NCBI GenBank assembly: GCA_900549455.1
Contig: UROM01000052.1
Coordinates: 1-10,906, forward strand
Length of the DNA: 10,906 nt
From: an uncultured Collinsella sp.
GTDB lineage: Bacteria > Actinomycetota > Coriobacteriia > Coriobacteriales > Coriobacteriaceae
Direction: 5' to 3'
Shown here: positions 6,025-10,906 of the stretch, in pieces
How positions within the stretch are numbered: position 1 is the stretch's first letter
How the letters are laid out: every line of letters begins with the position of its first letter
Notes under the pieces: generated by a model
The model's database searches: none
What the model was told of the DNA's origin: nothing
The model's input: only the letters and a program-made list of their open reading frames with translations
Program-made: the position numbers and the translations under genes

Positions 6025-6720
6025 CTATGCCTGCTGCCAGGTGTCGACAAGCTCCTTGGCCGCGGCGTAGGGGTCGTCGGCACTGCAGACGGCGCTCACC
6101 ACAAAGAAGCCGTCGACGCCGGTGGCCTTAAGCTGTGGCAGGTCGGCCGTCTTGACGCCGCCGCCCACCACGATGGGCACGGGGCTTGCCGCGTGGAGTG
6201 CGGCCAGATCCTCAAAACTTTTGGTGATGATGGAGCCATCGGCTGCGCGTCCGCAGTCGCGCTTGGTCTCGGTTTCGTGGAGCGGGCCGATGCCCAGGTA
6301 GTCGACCAGGCTCATGTCGGCGGTCTTGACGTACTCGAGCATCTCCTCGCAGCGGGCCGAAAGGCCCACGATGGCATCGGGGCCCAAAAGTTTGCGGCAG
6401 ACCTCGACGGGAATATCGCTCTGGCCGACGTGCACGCCGTCGACAGCAATGCCCTGCTCACGCGCGGCGAGTACGCAGTCCAGGCGGTCGTCGATCAGCA
6501 GGGCGACCTGACCGGTCTTGCCGGCCTGTGCGATTGCCTGCGCGGCGTCGCCGGTCAGTGCGATGATCTCGCGGGCGCTTGCCACCTTGGAGCGCACCTG
6601 GATGCAGGTAAAGCCTGCGTCGAGCGCCTGGGCCACCACATCGCCCACGGGACGCCCCAGCGTGTTTTCGGGGCCGAGTACCAGATAGGCCGAGATATCA
6701 AGGTTGTCGCGGATGCTCAT
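6025..6720 (-). CDS. thiE: Thiamine-phosphate synthase
   Basis: Joins the pyrimidine HMP-PP with thiazole phosphate to form thiamine monophosphate, releasing pyrophosphate; a cytoplasmic TIM-barrel enzyme. It is 231 residues, close to the usual length. Conserved stretches are visible in order: CIQVRSK (substrate phosphate binding, usually QLREK), LLIDDRLDCVLA (usually NDR), DGVHVGQSDIP, VGLSA, DYLGIGPLHETETKRD (usually GPVF.T.TK), VVGGGV and DGFFVVSAV. The ATG at 6720 is preceded by AGGAGG seven bases upstream, and it overlaps the stop of the thiamine-binding gene by four bases (ATGA), so the two are probably translationally coupled. It is the last gene of the riboswitch-controlled operon and ends before the convergent hairpin at 5935-5980. 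Confidence 0.95.
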   Translation of the reverse strand: MSIRDNLDISAYLVLGPENTLGRPVGDVVAQALDAGFTCIQVRSKVASAREIIALTGDAAQAIAQAGKTGQVALLIDDRLDCVLAAREQGIAVDGVHVGQSDIPVEVCRKLLGPDAIVGLSARCEEMLEYVKTADMSLVDYLGIGPLHETETKRDCGRAADGSIITKSFEDLAALHAASPVPIVVGGGVKTADLPQLKATGVDGFFVVSAVCSADDPYAAAKELVDTWQQA

Positions 6721-7058
6721 CGTGCTTCCTCCTGCTTTTTGATTTGTGCTTCCATGCGCTCGAGCTTGCCGGTCATAGTGTCAGTAAATCCAGGTCGAAT
6801 ATCGGCTTTGAGCACGACTTCGGTGCGGATGCCCTTGCTCGCCAACACAAAGGTTGCGTCGCGCACGACCTGCATGACCTCGTCCCAGTCGCCCTCGATT
6901 TCGGTGAACATCGAGGTGGTGCGGTTGGGAAGGCCGCTCTCGCGAATAACACGCACGACCTCGGCGACCTCGGCGGACAGCTCATCGCCGGTGCCGCATG
7001 GGGCGATGGCCACGGCGACGAGTGTGTTCATGCCGGTATTGGTTGCGGGCTCGGACAT
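6717..7058 (-). CDS. MTH1187/YkoF-type thiamine-binding protein
   Basis: 113-residue protein of the MTH1187/DUF77 thiamine-binding family, small ferredoxin-like folds related to YkoF that bind thiamine or its pyrimidine moiety (family knowledge). LVAVAIAPCGTG near the N-terminus, SGLPNRTTSMFTEIEGDWDE in the middle and the charged C-terminal helix (LERMEAQIKKQEEAR) fit the family. I kept the ATG at 7058 because GAGGAGG lies eight bases upstream, inside the end of thiM; the ATG nine codons later lacks such a site. It starts three bases after the thiM stop and overlaps thiE by four bases, so it belongs firmly to the thiamine operon. It could be a carrier, a sensor or a chaperone for thiamine intermediates; which one cannot be told from sequence. 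Confidence 0.88.
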   Translation of the reverse strand: MSEPATNTGMNTLVAVAIAPCGTGDELSAEVAEVVRVIRESGLPNRTTSMFTEIEGDWDEVMQVVRDATFVLASKGIRTEVVLKADIRPGFTDTMTGKLERMEAQIKKQEEAR

Positions 7059-7061
7059 GGT

Positions 7062-7901
7062 TTATGCCTCCTCGAGCTCGAGTTGGTTATCGGCGATGTC
7101 TTGGGCGGTCGCGCGGTAGAGCTCGTCGATAAAGGCGACCTTAAAGCTTGCCGGGGCATCGGCGACAGCGGCGGCACGCGTGCCGGCAACGTTGTAGACG
7201 GCGGTGCCGCAGATGGCTGCCGTAAACGGATCGGTAGCGCAGGCGTACACGGCCAGCACACCGCCCTGCGAGCAGCCGCAGCCGGTAATCTTGGACATGA
7301 GCGGGCTGCCGCCGTGGGACTTGGCCACCGTCGTGCCGTCGGTAATCAGGTCGACTTCGCCCGAGACCACTACGGCACCGCCGGTGTAGCGAGCGAGCGC
7401 CACGGCGGCATCGCGGGCGGCGTCGACCGTGTCGGTGGTATCGACACCGCGTACGCGGCTCAGATCAGCCGCCTCGCCCTCAAGACCCCACAGACCGGCG
7501 AGCGCGATGATCTCGGAGGCGTTGCCACGCACGATGGCGGGCTTGCACTGCTTGAGCTCGTTTACCAACTGGGTGCGCAGGCTACCGATGCCCAGACCCA
7601 CCGGATCGAGCACCCAGGGCTTGCCGGCGTCGTGTGCCGCCTTGGCCGCGCGGGGAATCGTCTGTTCGTAGATGGGGAAGAGCGTGCCCATGTTGAGATA
7701 GATGGCACCGCCGCCGGCAACGAGCGCCTCGCCCTCGTCGGGCAGATAGACCATGGCGGCCGAACCGCCCACGGCGAGCTGCGCGTTGGCGACAAAGTCG
7801 ATCGTCACCGTGTTGGTGATGGAGCCGGCCATCGGATTGGTGGCGCGAATCTCATCCACGGCCTTGACCACATTTTGCTTAAGCTGTTCCGAATCAATCA
7901 C
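7062..7901 (-). CDS. thiM: Hydroxyethylthiazole kinase
   Basis: Phosphorylates 4-methyl-5-(2-hydroxyethyl)thiazole with ATP so that ThiE can use it; a ribokinase-like salvage enzyme, 279 residues. Family motifs are clear: SITNTVTIDFVANAQLAVGG (usually NITN-x-V-x-x-N-x-x-AN-x-x-LA-x-GA), WVLDPVGLGIGSLRT, IVRGNASEI, VVSGEVDLITDG, and the ATP/anion-hole motif ITGCGCSQGG. The last usually reads TGTGC; here the middle Thr is Cys. The start is most likely GTG at 7901, eight bases after AAGGAGG (7910-7916). The frame stays open further upstream, but only through the riboswitch and its terminator, so a longer protein is not real. First gene of the operon, controlled by the TPP riboswitch. Confidence 0.95.
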   Translation of the reverse strand: MIDSEQLKQNVVKAVDEIRATNPMAGSITNTVTIDFVANAQLAVGGSAAMVYLPDEGEALVAGGGAIYLNMGTLFPIYEQTIPRAAKAAHDAGKPWVLDPVGLGIGSLRTQLVNELKQCKPAIVRGNASEIIALAGLWGLEGEAADLSRVRGVDTTDTVDAARDAAVALARYTGGAVVVSGEVDLITDGTTVAKSHGGSPLMSKITGCGCSQGGVLAVYACATDPFTAAICGTAVYNVAGTRAAAVADAPASFKVAFIDELYRATAQDIADNQLELEEA

Positions 7902-7923
7902 TGCACATGCCTCCTTGGCATAG

Positions 7924-7954
7924 AAAAGGGGCGCTGTGCATAGACAGCGCCCCT
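7924..7954 (-). terminator. Riboswitch expression-platform terminator before thiM
   Basis: Bases 7927-7937 (AGGGGCGCTGT) and 7944-7954 pair perfectly (11 bp, six-base loop). On the minus strand the stem ends in CCCC followed by a T run at 7924-7927. It lies between the TPP aptamer and the thiM ribosome site, which is where a transcription-attenuation platform is expected. The likely logic is that TPP binding lets this hairpin form and stops transcription. Confidence 0.9.
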
Positions 7955-7965
7955 GTAAAGGCGGC

Positions 7966-8057
7966 ATGCTCCCTACGCCAGCATTAACTGACAGGTTCAA
8001 AGGATTGGGCCCCATGCCCTCTCAGCCTTGTGGCTTGCACCGCCGGCACTCCCGCAT
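7966..8057 (-). promoter_or_regulatory. TPP riboswitch aptamer (THI element)
   Basis: On the minus strand the conserved TPP-aptamer blocks appear in order: GGGAGTGC at the 5' side, an AGCC-ACAA-GGCT stem leading into CTGAGAGGG, then CCTTTGAACCTG, GTTAATGCTGGCGTAGGGA and the closing GCAT that pairs with ATGC at 8054-8057. Spacing agrees with the THI-box consensus. It precedes an intrinsic terminator and then thiM, so it should lower expression of the thiM to thiE operon when thiamine pyrophosphate is plentiful. Confidence 0.96.
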
Positions 8058-8084
8058 CGAATCTGTTGTTCCCTATACTAGCGC

Positions 8085-8119
8085 ACCTGCCAATAAGGGA
8101 CAGGTTTATTTTGGCAGGT
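8085..8119. repeat. Inverted repeat in the divergent thi / HAD intergenic region
   Basis: ACCTGCCAA at 8085-8093 and TTGGCAGGT at 8111-8119 are exact reverse complements separated by 17 bases; both arms extend imperfectly into TAA/TTA. It lies between the riboswitch leader and the HAD gene, just before a -10-like TACAAT (8123-8128) on the plus strand. It could be an operator, a hairpin at the divergent promoters or a copy of a dispersed short palindromic element. Confidence 0.5.
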
Positions 8120-8156
8120 CGTTACAATAGGTAGGAACGATACGAATGGGGGTCTT

Positions 8157-9065
8157 ATGATTAAACTTGTACTGACCGATATGGACGATACGCTGATTCC
8201 GGCCGGGCATGACGGCGCCAGCGACTACGCCATCGAGGGTATTCATGCCATGCAGGCGGCGGGTCTGCACTTTGGCCCGGTTTCGGGTCGTCAGCCGTCC
8301 GCGATGGGCTGGATGTTCCGCAATCGCGCCGAGTGCTTCTCGACCGGCGCGTTCTGTAACGGCCAGGTCATGTTTGTGGACGGCGAGGCGGTAGCCTCGC
8401 ATGCGACCGACAACGCCGCCCTTATGCGCTTGGCTGACTACTTAGAGCAGGAGACCGACGATACGTATCTGAAGCTCTACGGCCTGGGTGATGACTTTTG
8501 GGGTAACGATGCCTACTGCGTGACGAGCGATCCCGAGCGCGTGCGTCGCGCCATGGAGTCGGGCGGCAACGCGTGGCTCAAAGGCGAAGAGGCCCCGTGC
8601 CGTCCCGTCGTCGATGATGCGCCGGTGTTTAAGGCGAATATTTGGAGTGCCCGTTCACGTGAGGAGCTCGTGGAGCTACGCGAGCGCGTTGCCGCCGAGG
8701 TGCCGGAGCTCTCGCTTGTGTTTCCCAACAACCGTGTGCGCCTATTCGATATTCTCCCGGCCGGTTGGGACAAGGGCTGCGCCGCCTTGGAGCTGGCGCG
8801 TGCCCTGGGTCTGACGCCTGATGAGGTGGCCGTATTTGGCGATTCCGATAACGATCTGCCCATGATCGGTGCCGTTCCCAACTCCGTTGCAGTCGCCAAT
8901 GCCAACGAGGCCGTCACGGCTGCCGCGCGCTGGCATATCGGCGCTGCGGCAGACGATGCGGTTGCCGGGGCTCTGCATCAGATTGCCGCCTGCGCCGCGA
9001 CGGGGGAGATGCCGCCGTTTATGCGTCAGATGGATGCGACGGGTTTCGACGTCACGAACGTCTAG
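8157..9065 (+). CDS. Cof-type HAD-IIB family phosphatase
   Basis: Haloacid-dehalogenase superfamily hydrolase, subclass IIB (Cof type), which typically dephosphorylates sugar phosphates or cofactors using Mg2+ and an aspartyl intermediate. 302 residues, cytoplasmic. Motif I is DMDDT with nucleophile Asp8 and acid/base Asp10; motif II is SGR (43-45); motif III is Lys206 in WDKGCA; motif IV is GDSDND at 228-233. The segment between motifs II and III, about residues 80-190, is the IIB cap. ATG 8157 is preceded by GGGGG. It is followed after 10 bases by the LysR gene, which suggests co-transcription. The family is too broad to name a substrate. The link to the regulator or to methionine metabolism is only positional. 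Confidence 0.93.
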   Translation: MIKLVLTDMDDTLIPAGHDGASDYAIEGIHAMQAAGLHFGPVSGRQPSAMGWMFRNRAECFSTGAFCNGQVMFVDGEAVASHATDNAALMRLADYLEQETDDTYLKLYGLGDDFWGNDAYCVTSDPERVRRAMESGGNAWLKGEEAPCRPVVDDAPVFKANIWSARSREELVELRERVAAEVPELSLVFPNNRVRLFDILPAGWDKGCAALELARALGLTPDEVAVFGDSDNDLPMIGAVPNSVAVANANEAVTAAARWHIGAAADDAVAGALHQIAACAATGEMPPFMRQMDATGFDVTNV

Positions 9066-9075
9066 GGAGAAAGCT

Positions 9076-9972
9076 ATGAAGCTTCAGCAGCTCAGGTATG
9101 TCGTCAAAGTTGCCGAATGCGGCAGCATCACCGAGGCCTCGCGCCGGCTCTTTGTGTCGCAGCCTTCGATTACCGCATCGATCCGCGATCTCGAAAACGA
9201 GATGGGTGTGCATATCTTTGAGCGCACCAACAAGGGCGTCATTGTGTCCGAGGAAGGCGAGACCTTCTTGGGCTACGCGCGCCAGGTGCTCGACCAGGCC
9301 GACCTGCTCGAGGGCAAGTACAAGGGCGCGTCCGAGCAGGTGCCGCACTTTAGTGTGAGCTGCCAGCATTATTCCTTTGCCGTTAATGCGTTTGTCGATG
9401 TGATCCGTGAGTTCGATGCCGCGCGCTACGACTTTACCCTGCGCGAGGAACAGACTCACGAGATTATCGAGGACGTCGCGCATATGAAAAGCGAGCTCGG
9501 CATCCTGTATCTATCGGAGCACAATCGCGAGGTCATCGAGCGCATGCTCGCCGCCAACGAGCTCGTATTCGAGGGACTCTTCTGCGCCGCGCCGCATGTC
9601 TTTGTATGCGCCGACCATCCACTGGCGGACCGCGCCAGCGTGACGCTCGAAGATCTCGAGGACTATCCGTTTTTGTCCTACGAGCAGGGCAGCTACAACT
9701 CGTTTTACTATTCCGAGGAACTGACCTCGACCTTTGAGCGCCGCAAGAATATCCGCGTGCGCGACCGTGCGACGTTGTTCAATCTGGCCATGGGCCTTAA
9801 CGGCTACACGGTGTGTTCGGGCGTGATCAGCCATGAACTTAACGGCCCCGGTATTATCTCGATTCCGCTCGATGTAGACGAGTACATGGAGATTGGCATT
9901 ATCACGCGCAAGAACACGACGCTCACGCGCTACGGTCGGGCCTATATCGACGCGATTCGTCAGCATATCTAG
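9076..9972 (+). CDS. LysR-family transcriptional regulator
   Basis: Typical LysR-type regulator of 298 residues: N-terminal winged helix-turn-helix (QQLRYVVKVAECGSITEAS, then RRLFVSQPSITASIRDLE, FERTNKGVIVSEEGE), a linker helix to about residue 90, then a periplasmic-binding-protein-like effector domain to the C-terminus. I chose ATG 9076 (GGAG seven bases upstream, the usual family N-terminus); the longer in-frame extension runs through the HAD gene and is not real. It is 10 bases after the HAD stop. A LysR-type box lies in the downstream intergenic region, in front of the MetE-like gene, so the likely target is that gene, as MetR regulates met genes in other bacteria. That role is inferred from position; the effector ligand is unknown. 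Confidence 0.94.
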   Translation: MKLQQLRYVVKVAECGSITEASRRLFVSQPSITASIRDLENEMGVHIFERTNKGVIVSEEGETFLGYARQVLDQADLLEGKYKGASEQVPHFSVSCQHYSFAVNAFVDVIREFDAARYDFTLREEQTHEIIEDVAHMKSELGILYLSEHNREVIERMLAANELVFEGLFCAAPHVFVCADHPLADRASVTLEDLEDYPFLSYEQGSYNSFYYSEELTSTFERRKNIRVRDRATLFNLAMGLNGYTVCSGVISHELNGPGIISIPLDVDEYMEIGIITRKNTTLTRYGRAYIDAIRQHI

Positions 9973-10018
9973 GGTGCTGTGCTCCGCACGGTTCAAGTCT
10001 CTTTATGGCAGTCCAGAC

Positions 10019-10041
10019 TGATATAGGAAACATCTATATCA
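10019..10041. promoter_or_regulatory. Candidate LysR-regulator binding box upstream of the MetE-like gene
   Basis: Arms 10019-10026 (TGATATAG) and 10034-10041 (CTATATCA) are exact reverse complements around seven bases. The core ATAG-N7-CTAT contains the LysR-type T-N11-A pattern (T10024, A10036). It lies about 90 bases before the MetE-like start and immediately downstream of a lysR gene. The sequence after it is AT-rich, with only poor promoter hexamers, as expected for an activator-dependent promoter. Confidence 0.65.
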
Positions 10042-10073
10042 AACTGTTATAAACATATATTTTACGATGGCCA

Positions 10074-10087
10074 TATGAGCGCTCATA
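10074..10087. promoter_or_regulatory. 14-bp perfect palindrome upstream of the MetE-like gene
   Basis: TATGAGCGCTCATA reads the same on both strands with no spacer. It lies 40 bases before the MetE-like ATG, probably near the transcription start or in the leader, and differs from the LysR box. It may be the site of a second dimeric regulator; chance cannot be excluded. Confidence 0.4.
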
Positions 10088-10127
10088 CTCTGTCTCGGTA
10101 AAGCAACCAATGCAAAGGGAGATATCT

Positions 10128-10906
10128 ATGAGCACTTTGATTCAACCGAACGCGCCGTTTCGCGCCGATATCGTCGGCAGCTTTCTTCGTCCACAGGCTG
10201 TTAAGGATGCACGTGCCGCCTATGCCGCGGGCACACTCGACGCCGCCGGCCTTAAGGCCGTCGAGGACGATGCCATTCGCGATTTGGTGGCCAAGCAGAA
10301 GGCCGCCGGCCTGCAGGTTATCACCGATGGCGAGTTTCGCCGCAGCTACTGGCACCTCGATTTTATGTGGGGCCTTAACGGCATTGAGCGCCGCGCCTCA
10401 CGCACGGGCTATATGTTCCATGACGAGGAGACGACGGCCGACACCGCCGTGGTAACCGGTCCTATCAGCGGCGAGAATCACCCCTTCGTCGAGCACTTCA
10501 AGTTTGTTAAGGCGCTCGAGGGCGAGGGTCAGGTCGCGCGCCAAACCATTCCAGCACCGATCCAGACGTTCTCTGAGGTCACGCTCGATCGCTGCGACGG
10601 CCAGCAGGAGAGCCTGCGCGCTGTCTATAAGACCGATGAGGAGCTTGCCGATGCCATTGCAGCCGCTTATCGCACGGTGATCGCCGACCTGTACGCAGCA
10701 GGCTGCCGCAACATCCAGTTTGATGACTGCACCTGGGGCATCTACTGCGATACCGATTTTGTCGCCAAAACCGGCATGAGCCCGGTCGATCTGCAAAAGG
10801 TAAGCGAGCTGGGCGTGGCGCTCAACAACGCCGCCATCGAGGGCAAGCCCGACGATCTGGTCATTAACACGCATGTGTGCCGCGGCAACTACCACGCCAC
10901 CTATGC
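10128..10906 (+). CDS. Cobalamin-independent methionine synthase family protein (YxjG/YxjH type), 3'-truncated
   Basis: Stand-alone homologue of the catalytic C-terminal half of MetE, which moves a methyl group to homocysteine (or another thiol) using a zinc site. Only the first 259 codons are present; relatives are about 370-380 residues, so roughly one third is beyond the window. Evidence: RADIVGSFLRP near the N-terminus, VITDGEFRRSYWH, IPAPIQTF, IQFDDCTWG, and INTHVCRGNYH, in which His249 and Cys251 match the first two zinc ligands of MetE. ATG 10128 is preceded by GGGAG six bases upstream. No S-box, T-box or cobalamin riboswitch is seen in the 155-bp leader; control by the adjacent LysR regulator is more likely. 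The family also includes proteins with other methyl donors, so the exact substrate is uncertain. Confidence 0.92.
   Translation, partial: MSTLIQPNAPFRADIVGSFLRPQAVKDARAAYAAGTLDAAGLKAVEDDAIRDLVAKQKAAGLQVITDGEFRRSYWHLDFMWGLNGIERRASRTGYMFHDEETTADTAVVTGPISGENHPFVEHFKFVKALEGEGQVARQTIPAPIQTFSEVTLDRCDGQQESLRAVYKTDEELADAIAAAYRTVIADLYAAGCRNIQFDDCTWGIYCDTDFVAKTGMSPVDLQKVSELGVALNNAAIEGKPDDLVINTHVCRGNYHATY

Noticed and set aside
6744..7943. A 399-codon plus-strand frame antisense to thiM and the thiamine-binding gene
   Set aside because: It covers the opposite strand of clear thiamine genes and part of the riboswitch terminator; composition is that of a shadow frame.
7902..8015. Longer N-terminus for ThiM through the upstream open frame
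   Set aside because: It would be translated from the riboswitch and terminator; the GTG after a strong AAGGAGG site fits the family N-terminus.
8869..9075. N-terminal extension of the LysR protein
   Set aside because: It overlaps the end of the HAD gene in another frame; the LysR N-terminus begins at ATG 9076 with its own ribosome site.
9973..10127. SAM (S-box), cobalamin or T-box riboswitch before the MetE-like gene
   Set aside because: None of their conserved blocks are present; the leader is short and AT-rich with palindromic DNA sites instead.

Overview
The window is high-GC bacterial DNA with dense genes, short intergenic gaps and strong AAGGAGG-type ribosome sites. Gene content and protein style suggest a gut Coriobacteriia, most likely Collinsella or a close relative; this is an impression from the sequences, not a database result. 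Bases 1-27 are not genomic: they are the end of a Nextera/Tn5 read-2 adapter, so the contig really begins at base 28, inside a gene.

Left part (28-2960, all minus strand): a 3'-truncated tRNA 2'-O-methyltransferase (trmL) with an unusual acidic insertion; a CobW-family (COG0523) metallochaperone GTPase with a strong terminator just downstream; a small ArsC/Spx-fold protein whose usual catalytic cysteine is serine; and an iron-sulfur-flavoprotein-like NAD(P)H oxidoreductase. The last two form a tight pair transcribed towards the GTPase.

Middle (2961-5980): a 509-residue GGDEF-PAS-degenerate-GGDEF protein (minus), preceded by a 13-bp palindrome and by the remains of an EAL-domain phosphodiesterase that has lost its catalytic core. 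The active GGDEF domain has Asn at the position that normally reads guanine and has no canonical inhibitory site, which makes it the most interesting protein here. A patatin-like lipase (plus) is transcribed away from the EAL remnant and ends at a hairpin shared with the thiamine operon.

Thiamine operon (6025-8057, minus): a TPP riboswitch with a transcription terminator controls thiM, an MTH1187-type thiamine-binding protein gene and thiE, which overlap or nearly touch. There is no thiD in the operon, so it looks like salvage rather than de novo synthesis.

Right part (8085-10906, plus): an inverted repeat lies in the divergent intergenic region. After it come a Cof-type HAD phosphatase, a LysR regulator 10 bp downstream, an AT-rich intergenic region holding a LysR-type T-N11-A box and a separate 14-bp palindrome, and a cobalamin-independent methionine synthase-like gene cut by the window end. 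The arrangement suggests the LysR protein controls the methyltransferase gene. I saw no tRNA, rRNA, CRISPR array, insertion sequence or phage gene. The window is mostly ordinary metabolism and regulation, with several unusual details listed in the findings.
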